Shown: piece by piece, positions 1-8,821 of the stretch
Layout: each line of letters begins with the position of its first letter
Numbering within the stretch: the first letter of the stretch is position 1
Source: Enterovibrio sp. JCM 19048
GTDB taxonomy: Bacteria; Pseudomonadota; Gammaproteobacteria; Enterobacterales; Vibrionaceae
Assembly (NCBI GenBank): GCA_001310415.1
Contig: BAXE01000034.1
Location: forward strand, 1 to 44,106
Direction of reading: 5' to 3'
Length of the DNA stretch: 44,106 nucleotides
Notes under the pieces: model-generated
Told to the model about the DNA's origin: nothing
The model's input: only the letters and a program-made list of their open reading frames with translations
The model's database searches: none
Position numbers and translations under genes: made by a program

Positions 1-1
1 G

Positions 2-1938
2 TTCTCTGAGATGGACACGGTCGACCGCCCCGTTTCCCTGATGCTCTGGCAGGACGGTGTCCTCCAACAGCGTTTTCACGGCATTGTCCGCCGCTTTACC
101 CGCGGTGATACCGGGTTCCACCACACCCGTTATGCCTTAGAGATGGTCCCTGCCCTTTCCCGGCTTTCTTTGCGTCACAACAGCCGTATTTTCCAGCAGA
201 TGACGGTGCCGGACATCATGAGTATCTTGCTCCAGGAAATGGGCATTGATGACTATGCCTTTGCCCTATCCGGAACACCGCTTCCCCGTGAGTACTGTGT
301 CCAGTACCGGGAGACCGATTTACAGTTCCTTGAGCGCATTGCCGCGGAAGAAGGCATTTTCTATACCTTTATCCACGGACAGGGAAAGCACACGGTGTTG
401 TTCTCGGACGATACCCAGACCCTGTCCCATTCCGGGCTGGCTATCCCCTATAACGTCAACAGCGGCGGGATGGCTTCTGAGCCTTTTGTCCGCCAGTGGC
501 ACTATTCGGTGCAGGCCAGGCCTTCGTCGGTCCAGCTCAAGGATTACAGTTTTAAAAAGCCAGCCTACGCCTTTTTGCAGGACCAGGCCGGTCACGAGAT
601 GGACTTTCAACGCAGTGACTATGAGCACTTTGATTATCCTGGCCGTTTTAAAAGTGATGCGGCCGGTAAGCCTTTCACCCAATACCGGTTAGAGCACCTG
701 CGCAGTGATGCCATCACTGCCACTGCGCAAAGCAATGTCCCTCAGATTCAACCCGGTTTGTTGTTTGACCTCACTGAGCATGCCGATGAGGCCACCAACC
801 GTGACTGGGTCGTGGTGTCCGCCCATCTTGAAGGCACCCAGCCGCAAGCACTCGAAGAAGCTGGCGGCGCAGGCATGACCACCTTCCACAATACCTTTTC
901 CGTCATTCCGGCGCACAGGCCGTGGCGACCCAAACCCCAGCCCCGCCCTGTGGTGCAAGGGCCGCAAATGGCGATAGTAACCGGCCCGGAAGGCGAAGAG
1001 ATTTTCTGTGATGAACACGGGCGGGTGAAGGTCCAGTTCCCTGGGACCGCTATGGTAACAGTGATGACAATTCCAGTTGCTGGGTACGTGTATCCCAAGG
1101 CTGGGCCGGCGGGCAATATGGCATGATGGCCATCCCCCGCATTGGCCATGAGGTGATTGTCTCCTTCCTCGAAGGCGACCCGGACCAACCCATTGTGACA
1201 GGCAGGACCTATCACGCCACTAATGTGCCGCCCTACCCGTTGTCGGAAAACAAAACCCGCACGGTGCTCAGAACTGAATCTCATCAGGGAGAAGGCTTTA
1301 ACGAGCTGCGGTTTGAAGACCAGAGCGGTGCAGAGGAAATCTATCTCCATGCCCAGAAGGACATGAACCTGCTGGTGCAAAACGACCGCAAAGACCACAT
1401 CAAGTATGATTTGCATCTTGAGGTGGAAAATGAGCGTTTTCAGCACATTAAAGTGGATGACCATTTAACCGTGGATGGAAATGCGAACAGCCACGTAAAA
1501 GGTGATATCAGCCTTTCCATTGATGGCTCAATGCACGTAAAACAAGGCAAGAAATATCTACTTGAAGCAGGTACAGAGATTCACCATAAGGCTGGCGACA
1601 AAGTCATTGTTGAAGCCGGAACGGAAATCACTATTAAAACCACGTCAGGTTTTTTAAAGCTAGACCCCGCGGGTGTGCATGCTTCAGGGACTGTGATCAA
1701 TTTGAACTCGGGAGGAAGTGCAGGTTCAGGGTCTGGATATGGCGGGGTAATAGCGATGTTACCTGGTGGGGTTACATCCCCCAATGGACCATCGGAGCAA
1801 CTGTTAGCTCTTCAAGCACCGACTATGACAAGTTTGCTTCCTTTAATTGCGGAGAAAGACATACCCATGATGGAGATTTGTCAAAAACGCGGTAATGGAC
1901 AATGTTCCAAGCCAAATTGCGAGTGTAACAATGGCTGA
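2..1938 (+). CDS. vgrG: VgrG spike protein of a type VI secretion system, 5' end outside window, one frame break
   Basis: This is the trimeric T6SS spike protein that sits on the Hcp tube and carries effectors. The reading frame is open from base 2, so the first ~55 residues lie upstream. The gp27-like part includes the family phrase [15 protein letters not shown]. The frame then breaks at the CCC run at 1039-1041: one extra C restores PWDRYG...[16 protein letters not shown], which joins the second part ([24 protein letters not shown]). A DUF2345/gp5-like beta-helix with alternating charged repeats follows, then a Gly/Ser stretch and a short Cys-rich tail (C-x7-C-x4-C-x-C). No extra enzymatic domain is seen. 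The adaptor gene overlaps the stop codon by 8 nt, so vgrG heads a translationally coupled cassette. No other T6SS structural genes are in the window, so it looks like an orphan vgrG locus, although upstream sequence is unseen. Confidence 0.93.
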
Positions 1939-2467
1939 AAGTCTTCCTCAGTACGTCTTAGTTGTTGATTCACTTCGTGTAACCGATGCCTTTTCAACAG
2001 CAACTATACATGGCAATCACTGGTCGTTTTTGTATGCAAGGACAGATTGGCAAGTTCAACAACAAAACAGCCCGGCTTGCATAACTGTGACCCCAAACGA
2101 CTCAATATGGGAGCAATGGCAAACCGATCCGCTTTGGGCAAGCAGTGCTGTTTTATTTGAATTTGAGTTTGCCACTTCCAAATCAGACATCATCGATACC
2201 ATACAAAAACTCATCACCGTCCGCTCAGAGGACGGTCGGCTATTCCTCTTACGCTTCTATTCGCCCAATACCTTGTCTTTTTTAATGAAAAATCTAGACG
2301 ACGAAGCTAAGAGCACTTTATTGGGTGCCGCTAATGCCGCTATCACCAGCGCCAATGGAACCATATCAAGAACATTAACGCGTTATGAAAACCCCAGTAT
2401 AAACGTTGCATTCACTGATACGGATTTAGTCTTAAATAACCAGCTTGTAGAGGCCATTTTTCAATGA
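1931..2467 (+). CDS. DUF4123-type T6SS effector adaptor/chaperone
   Basis: This ~178-residue protein has the features of DUF4123 (Tap-1/TEC) adaptors, which load an effector onto its cognate VgrG. Supporting signs are an N-terminal hydrophobic strand ([11 protein letters not shown]), the central [11 protein letters not shown] segment, and the [17 protein letters not shown] motif that resembles the family's LRFYDPRVL signature. I chose ATG 1931 rather than an upstream in-frame codon because it overlaps the vgrG stop by 8 nt, the usual coupling in such cassettes. Its own stop overlaps the next start in ATGA (2464-2467). Position between vgrG and a large effector is the classic location. The family assignment rests on motif resemblance and context, without a profile search. 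Confidence 0.8.
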   Translation: MAESLPQYVLVVDSLRVTDAFSTATIHGNHWSFLYARTDWQVQQQNSPACITVTPNDSIWEQWQTDPLWASSAVLFEFEFATSKSDIIDTIQKLITVRSEDGRLFLLRFYSPNTLSFLMKNLDDEAKSTLLGAANAAITSANGTISRTLTRYENPSINVAFTDTDLVLNNQLVEAIFQ

Positions 2468-5400
2468 CACAAAGCTATAGGATTAAGTCGGGAGACACGT
2501 TATCAGCTCTCGCCATACAATTTAATACGAACATTGATACACTGCTGAGCCTTAATTCTCAGCAAATCAAAAATATCGATTTAATTTATGATGGGAACAC
2601 GCTCAATGTTCCCTCTTTGCCTGATACAAGCACTGAAACAAGGGAACCTACACCGCAACTTCCGAAAAAAAACGTCGCTGAGTTAACCTGTAAAACACAA
2701 AAATTTGTGGATTCACTATTCATTCCTGAACATCCGAGCAGTAAGAAACAGCAAGTGCTCTTATTAACTCAAGAAGCCGTAGACTCAGTGAGGGCCGAAG
2801 ATGACAAATGCAAAACGGCGCTTAGCGGGAAGAGTAAAGATGAACTTATCAAAGGTTTGAACGGACTAGGGGTTCTCGATCCCTTCAACGCCATTGCACA
2901 TGAGATGTTTTTGAATCTCGACAAGCCTGATAGCGGAACGCACTACAAACACGCGCTTTTGGAGCACCTTCAGTTAACCAAGAGTGGAGATAGCATTCTG
3001 CTGCCCGCTGATAATGCGGATATAGGTTTAGGAGACATCTCGCAGAAAGTTAGAAAAATAGAAGTTGAGTTCGAAAGAAAAGAAGCAACTAATTGTAGGG
3101 AAAGAGAAAATCCATGTGCCAGGCGGGCATTGGGGAAGTGTTACTATCTCGTACAGTCAAGCCCTTGAACAGCTAGAAGATGAGCGGATTGCAAAGTACC
3201 GTAAATTAAAAGCGGACACTATCAAATCGCTCGAGAAAGCGATTAGGGACTTTGAAAAACAAGCCACACGCATTGCAAAAAGAACAAAAATTAAAGAAGG
3301 GGAACAAAGCGGGCATACTTTTGCTTTCACCGATAAGGGGTATTATTCCTCTGAGCGAGACTCAGAAGTGTACGAAAGTATTAAGAAAGTCATAGAACAG
3401 AAAAATGAGATGGGTATCGCCGATTATTTAACATCTCAAACAATTAAAGAAAATAGTCAGATCTTAGATCTAGAAAAAGTTCATGATATTTATGACTATT
3501 GGCGAAATGCCGCGCATCAACACATACAAAAAGCACACAATAAAAAATGGAATGTGAGAGGCTATTTAGGCAATCAAGGTATTAAATATCGTGATTTTTT
3601 CAAGGCAATACACGACCTAAATCAGGCTGGCGCGTTACTTAAAGAGCAGTGTCTGAGCGAAGACGAACTGTTTCTTGGCTGGAAAGATGTTAAAGCAGAA
3701 ATTGAGTTTGTTGAAGAAAGCAATCCGAGCATCGAACTGTTCGTAAAGTCACTGAAAAAACTCGCTAACATCCATAGTTTTACTGATGCGTTAGGGTATT
3801 ACCCTATGTATGCGCTTCATCTTTTCCTCATTAGAGAAGTAGCAAAGCGTTTGCGAGACTTTTCCGAAAAGCTTGGCAAACACGAGGCCTATGTTAAATA
3901 CGTTCGCCAACTCCTCAACTTTGCCATGCTGTTGCAAAAGCGCAGTGAAATGCTCAAAGCCATTGCTGAGTCTAAAACGGCTTCACCGTATTTGGCCTAC
4001 ACAAATAGTGACATCACTTTCAGTGGCGGAATGCCAGAGTGGACAAATACTACACGTGTGCTGCTTTGGGATGAATATTCATGGGAGCCAGAGAACCTTG
4101 ACAGTCAGATTTTCGCTTCAGCGGGCCTAACACCCTATCTATCGTAGAATGCGCATTATCTTCTGCTCACCAAACTGTGCTCTACCTGAGATCAAATCAC
4201 CCTGCATTTGAAAATAACCTTGCCTCTTGCATTAAGCCGCTCAACGTCGATACCCCAAGTGGTGGCGTAGGAAGCGGAGCTGCAGGAAACAAATTTGCAT
4301 CGGAAACATCAATAGGAAACCTCAGTTATCAGGGAACACATTATTCAAAACTAAGTGATATCCCTAATGAAATCATTTTTCCTTGGCATGGAAATGTCAT
4401 TGATAATGAAGTCTTTGGGCTACCTGGTCATACCCAGATACATTCGGGTGCTCAGTTTGCCCGCTTCGTGAACAGTGCAGAGCTATTTACGGCACAGGAA
4501 AATACCTTTAGCAAAGATCATGTTCAGCTGAGCGGTGAGGTTAAAGCAGGTTTTGATTTGGCGAGCGCATCTTTAGGTTTTAGTAACAAACTGCCTATTC
4601 CTCTGGACATTCAATATAAATCAAAAAAACGCGAATCGATTCGCAAAACACTTGGTAAAGGCGAGTTAGGTATCGAAGGAAGAGTGCATGGCATTCTTTC
4701 CGCAAGTGTACAAGTCGCGTCCAACATCCACATTGGCAATATGGCAAATGGTGAAATCGGCGTACGTGGTAGTTTTGATCAAACCACTGATTTTAATGAG
4801 GTACGTAACCAGCGTGCGACGATAATACAAGATAACGAACCTACCAAGATAGCTGCGGGTGTTAGAACAGAAGCTTCCGCTTTTGCAGGCTTAGAGGTTG
4901 GTGGCAAGGTAAGTTGCTATTTTGACTGGACTGCACCTCAGTCTGAAAAGCCCGTCAATTTGTTTAAAAGCGGGGTCGGGGGTACGAGGCACATTAGGCG
5001 TCGGTTATAAAGCGATTTTTCAGTGCTCATTCCATAATGGAAAATTTATCTTTGTGACTGACATGGGCATGACCAAAGGAATAGGGGTGGGTGGCAAGTT
5101 TTCCACAGAATTAAACGTCCTTGCCGCTGATGATTTTTTGCTGCATTACTCCAAATTACCGAATTACCAAACTTCCACCGCTTTGAGTTCTTCCTTGAAG
5201 ATGAAAACGGCGAAGATGCTTTTGGAGCTTTTAATACCATACTCACGGTAGCAGTTTCCTTTGGACTCACTATTTCACAAGTTCTACTACTACCATTCAA
5301 TATCATCAGTAAGTTAGAAAGCGAAGCATCCGACAAGAAAAACGCCTACTACGTCGCCGCATTCATCAACTCACAAGAAAACCAGAAACTCAACCAAAAT

Positions 5401-5949
5401 TGGATAACAAACATGACAGCCGAAACCCTGGCAAAATTGTTTGATGTTCTCATTCATTACAACCCGTTCCCTACCATCGATCTTTTTGGCAATGGAGAAA
5501 AAGCGGCACGAAATAACATTGCGCAGTTGACGGCCATTAATCAAATTTTTGAATGGTTAGGAGCGGGGGCAAAGAAGAAGCCATCAACTCAGCAAATAAG
5601 AAAATTCGAAAATGCCATGCAACGGGTCGGGATGAAAAAGCCTCATGAGCAGGTCAAAACAAAATGGGAGCAGTATGCGAAGAACATTGTGGCATTGCGC
5701 CACTTTTTTGAGCTGGCTTCAAAGGATGATTATTATTCAGATACTTACACAAAAACCTCTTACAGAAAGCAAATTGAAGACCAATGGACAGCATTCCGTG
5801 AGCGCCTTCCTCGATTAATGGAGCTTACGCCACTATTTAAAAAATCACAATTGATGCCTTCTGGTGAAGAGGTCATGTATTTAGCGATTCCAGCTTCAGA
5901 TAAGAAGTCGATTCAAGACGCTATAGCAAGAGGATATCGTCGTGTTTAA
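2464..5949 (+). CDS. Large LysM-containing putative T6SS effector (~1160 aa), four frame breaks
   Basis: This is the presumed VgrG-delivered antibacterial effector. Residues ~4-50 form a LysM domain (YRIKSGDTLSALAIQFN...LNVP), suggesting peptidoglycan binding. A long charged helical region (~180-330) and another helical region (to ~540) follow. Residues ~590-890 are Gly/Ala/Ser-rich and beta-like (SGEVKAGFDLASASLGFSN, ASAFAGLEVGGKVSCYFDW), resembling stretches I recall in VasX/BTH_I2691-type membrane-acting effectors. Next comes one hydrophobic segment near residue 940 (ILTVAVSFGLTISQVLLLPF) and a helical C-terminus. No catalytic motif is visible. One continuous protein needs four single-base corrections: an extra A at 3078-3081, a missing T at 4109-4113, an extra G at 4978-4982 and a missing A at 5153-5155. 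The next gene starts inside its last codons. Effector role is inferred from the vgrG-DUF4123 context; the toxic mechanism is unknown. Confidence 0.72.
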
Positions 5950-6938
5950 TACTCAACAAATAATCTTGTGTACAGCTTTACTGGTCTTCTCTGCATGTGT
6001 GTCGGCTAACAACGGTACAAACGATGGCATAGCCACATATAACAAAGGTGAGTTCCATGAGGCGCGTAAGCTCTTTCTAGCGCAATCAAAAAAGGGCGAT
6101 GCCTACGCGACATTCTGGCTGGGCGTTACCCAATGGGAAACCGGAGAGCGCTTTCAAGCGGGCGACACATTTTTACGCGCTGCAGAAATGGGCGACCCTT
6201 GGGCCATGTATATGTTAGTCCCCAGAGATGGGAACCCCTGCCGCTATTTAGGGTGGCCTTGTGATAAAGCATGGAAAGCCAAAGCCCTTGCTGGCTGGGA
6301 AGTCCTTGCCAAGCAAGGGAACGCAAAAGCCCAGTTTGCCATCACCAAAGTCAGCCAACCTTGGTGGGAGTATATTCCGTTTTACCGTTTATTCCGTTAT
6401 CACAAACTGCTGGAAACGGGACTGGAGCAAAATACCTATGGTGCCTATCACAAATACATGCGCAAATTCGGAAATCGCAGTCAATATGACTTTCGCTATA
6501 TACACAGGGCGGCAGAGAACGGCGAAGCTCTTTTATTGCAGCGATTGGCTATAGTAAACACCCTAGCATCAAAGGGCAGGAATTGGCTTGGTTACAAAAA
6601 TCATTGGATACCGGTTTTCCCAGCACCGCCAAATCCCTGTGCTCGATTATAAATTGGGATGGGAGGGTTTTCCTGTCGACCTTGAAAAAGCCTTTTACTA
6701 CTCAGTGGTTCACGAGGCACTGAACAAAGGTAGAGACAAGTGCGAGGTCACTACATATGAATTCCTGAAAGACGAATATGGTAGTTTTATAGAGGATGAC
6801 AATGGCGAGTGGGTTGCGAAAGACCTCATCAGCGAAGAACGCCAAGAGGAACTGCGTAAAGAGGCAGAAGCCTATGCGGAAACTTTAACCCCTAACCTCT
6901 TTTTAGATGAAACCACCATTGAACTCTTTGTTTATTAA
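5942..6938 (+). CDS. Exported Sel1-like repeat protein, copy 1 (putative immunity protein), two frame breaks
   Basis: This ~332-residue protein starts at GTG 5942, with AGAGGA 7 nt upstream, overlapping the effector stop by 8 nt. The N-terminus is a signal sequence (IILCTALLVFSAC), and Cys19 gives a possible but atypical lipobox (F at -3). Sel1/TPR-like helical repeats follow (YNKGEFHEARKLFLAQSKKGDAYATFWLGV, AAEMGDPWAMYML, LAKQGNAKAQFAI). Comparison with copy 2 shows two missing bases: a G near 6541 (restoring QAIGYSKHPSIKGQELAWL) and a T near 6647 (restoring SLCSIYKLGWEGFPVDLEKAFYYSV). The C-terminus is EAEAYAETLTPNLFLDETTIELFVY. Sel1-like periplasmic proteins are known as immunity proteins for several T6SS toxins, and direct coupling to the effector supports that role here. 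It remains inference. Confidence 0.78.
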
Positions 6939-6950
6939 AGGCGATTAACC

Positions 6951-7282
6951 ATGGGTATAGATACACTGTTAAGCGAAAGCCTTTACACACTCGGGTTTAT
7001 TCTTGTGGTAGCGTTGCCTGCATCCCTGCTTGGCTGCTTTGGCGTTCGAAAATCAACACGTTGGATAAGAAAGGCAGAACGTCACCACTCAAAATGACGA
7101 TTCTCTGCGCCCTGCTTTCGATTATTTCTTTACTGGTTGTACAACCACCAAAAGATTTCAGCGTGTTTGCACCGGTTATTTATATGTCTGGCGTAACGCT
7201 GCTGTGGTCACTATTTCTGATATTGGCCACACGTATTAGGAAGAAATCCGCGCAAATGAATACGGTCAATGTAACAAGTTGA
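6951..7282 (+). CDS. Small two-helix membrane protein, copy 1, one frame break
   Basis: The product is ~111 residues with two clear membrane helices: LYTLGFILVVG...IPAWLLW near the N-terminus, and KMTILCALLSIISLLVV plus a third hydrophobic stretch VFAPVIYMSGVTLLWSLFLIL. The start is ATG 6951 with AAGG 9 nt upstream. Alignment to copy 2 shows one missing G near 7009 (GTAGCG versus GTAGGCG), after which the frame continues as WLLWRSKINTLDKKGRTSPLKM. The stop overlaps the ATG of Sel1 copy 2 by one base, indicating one operon. I do not recognise a family. Its invariant pairing with the Sel1 gene in both units suggests a shared function, perhaps inner-membrane protection against the effector. Confidence 0.7.
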
Positions 7283-8294
7283 TGGATACCGCCGTGTGTA
7301 ATCACATTAAAAATCTCTTCTTCACCGCCCTGTTAGCTATATCTACATCGCCATTAGCCAATGACGAAACTGCCCTCGGAATTGCAACTTACAACAAAGG
7401 CGAGTTCCATGAGGCGCGTAAGCTCTTTCTAGCGCAATCAAAAAAGGGGGATGCCTATGCGACTTTCTGGCTGGGCGTTACCCAATGGGAAACCGGCGAG
7501 CGCTTTCAAGCAGGTGACACCTTTTTACGTGCAGCGGAAATGGGCGACCCTTGGGCCATGTACATGTTAGTGCCTAGAGACGGCAACCCCTGCCGGTATC
7601 TAGGATGGCCTTGTGATATGTCATGGAAGGAAAAAGCCATTGCTGGGTGGGAGATCCTTGCCGAGCAAGGGGACGCAAAGGCCCAATTTGCTGTCACCAA
7701 AGTCGGCCAACCTTGGTGGGAATACATTCCGTTTTACCGACTATTTCGGTATCACCAACTGCTGGAAACCGGCATGGAGCAAAATACCTATGGCGCTTAT
7801 TACCGCTATATGGGGAAATTTGGGAAGTTTATTAGTCAATATGAATTTGATTACATGCTGAGATCAGCAGAAAAAGGCTATGCCCCTTCGTTATCAGGCA
7901 TTGGCTTTAGTCAACACCCCAGTATAAAAGGGCAGGAGTTAGCTTGGTTGCAAAAATCACTAGATACAGGTTTCCCCACAGCTGCCAGTGCATTATGCAC
8001 AATGTACATTGTTGGTAGGGAGGGTTTTCCCGTTAACCTTGAAAAAGCCTTCTACTACTCGGTCGTCCACGAGGTGCTGAATAAAGGCAGAGACGAATGT
8101 AAAGTGTTTACACAAGAGTCAGTAACGGATGAGCTCGGGTTAATCGTTGTGGATAGCGAGGGTAAGTCAGTTAAACGGGACCTCATCAGCAAAGAACGCC
8201 AAGAGGAACTGCGTAAAGAGGCAGAGGCCTATGCGGAGACTTGACCCCCAACCTCTTTTTAGATGAAACCACCATTGAACTCTTTGTTTATTAA
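7282..8294 (+). CDS. Exported Sel1-like repeat protein, copy 2 (putative immunity protein), one frame break near the end
   Basis: This is the second copy of the Sel1-like protein, about 337 residues. ATG 7282 overlaps the preceding TGA; a TTG lies just upstream in frame. The mature region is almost identical to copy 1 (ARKLFLAQSKKGDAYATF, GERFQAGDTFLRAAEMGDPW). The first ~33 residues differ: MDTAVCNHIKNLFFTALLAISTSPLANDE reads as an ordinary cleavable signal with no lipobox. The frame stops early at 8242, where copy 1 has ACTTTAACC and this copy has ACTTGACC. One more T restores the same C-terminal tail and stop as copy 1 (TAA ending at 8294). The internal Sel1 region is intact here, so this copy is the better reference for the fold. 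Confidence 0.8.
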
Positions 8295-8306
8295 AGGCGA
8301 TTAACC

Positions 8307-8642
8307 ATGGGTATAGATACACTGTTAAGCGAAAGCTTGTACACACTCGGGTTTATTCTCGTAGTAGGCGTTACCTCCATCCCCGCTTGGCTGCTTTGGC
8401 GCTCGAGAATCAACACACTGGAAAAGAAAGGCAGAACGTCACCACTCAAAATGACGGCTCTCTGCACCCTGCTTTCGATTATTTCTTTACTGGTTGTACA
8501 ACCACCAAAAGACATCAGCGTGTTTGCGCCGGTTATTTATCTATCCGTTGTCACCTTGCTGTGGTCTGTCATTTTAATTTTTGGCCTGCGCATAAAAATT
8601 AAAAATGAACAAGTTCGCACCGCCAACGAGACACCTCATTAA
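8307..8642 (+). CDS. Small two- or three-helix membrane protein, copy 2
   Basis: This is the intact 111-residue copy of the small membrane protein. Hydrophobic segments are TLGFILVVGVTSIPAWLLW (~12-30), MTALCTLLSIISLLVV (~49-65) and FAPVIYLSVVTLLWSVILIFGLRI (~73-97), with a short polar tail. A basic loop (RSRINTLEKKGRTSPLK) lies between the first two helices. ATG 8307 follows the same AAGG spacing as copy 1 and lies 12 nt after the corrected Sel1 stop. No family was recognised. It closes the T6SS cassette: the next gene is on the other strand. Confidence 0.78.
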   Translation: MGIDTLLSESLYTLGFILVVGVTSIPAWLLWRSRINTLEKKGRTSPLKMTALCTLLSIISLLVVQPPKDISVFAPVIYLSVVTLLWSVILIFGLRIKIKNEQVRTANETPH

Positions 8643-8794
8643 GCATTACTGAATACAATGAATGTAAAACCCACAAGGTGCTCGACCAGTTTCTTTCACA
8701 GTCCGTAAAGGCCGTTGCCTGCGTTTAAAAGAAGACTCGCTGAATATGTCTAACCCATATTGTTGCGCATTAAAGGTTATATATAAACTAACAA

Positions 8795-8817
8795 GGCTAA
8801 TTCTTCCCTAATTAGCC
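8795..8817 (-). terminator. Hairpin terminator of the diguanylate cyclase gene, possibly bidirectional
   Basis: GGCTAATT (8795-8802) and AATTAGCC (8810-8817) form an 8-bp perfect stem with a 7-nt loop in the 178-nt convergent gap. Read on the minus strand it is followed by TTGTTAGTTT, a loose U-rich tract, so it fits the minus-strand gene ending at 8822. It may also stop plus-strand transcripts from the T6SS cassette. Confidence 0.6.
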
Positions 8818-8821
8818 CTGT

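Larger units (their letters stand above)
6026..8590 (+). repeat. Tandem duplication of the Sel1/small-membrane-protein unit, period ~1.35 kb
   Basis: Two direct copies of a two-gene unit lie back to back. Near-identity begins around 6026 (copy 1) and 7377 (copy 2), just after the signal-peptide codons, and continues through the small membrane gene to about 7230 and 8590. Even the linker between the two genes is conserved (AAAGGCGATTAACCATGGG at 6937-6955 and at 8293-8311). The extreme 5' ends (signal peptides) and 3' ends (membrane-protein tails) differ between copies. Differences inside the unit are mostly synonymous or conservative, which suggests a recent duplication or ongoing gene conversion. 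Confidence 0.9.

Noticed and set aside
1030..1130. Programmed frameshift in vgrG
   Set aside because: The break is a one-base deficit at a CCC run like dozens of others in the window; no slippery heptamer or pseudoknot was seen, and VgrG is not known to need frameshifting.
748..1464. A 238-codon minus-strand open frame opposite vgrG
   Set aside because: It mirrors the conserved VgrG coding strand; no family features or start signal.
3060..5260. Separate toxin genes in the LysM effector region
   Set aside because: The pieces lack start signals, join smoothly after single-base corrections, and form one ordered protein ending at the next gene's overlap.
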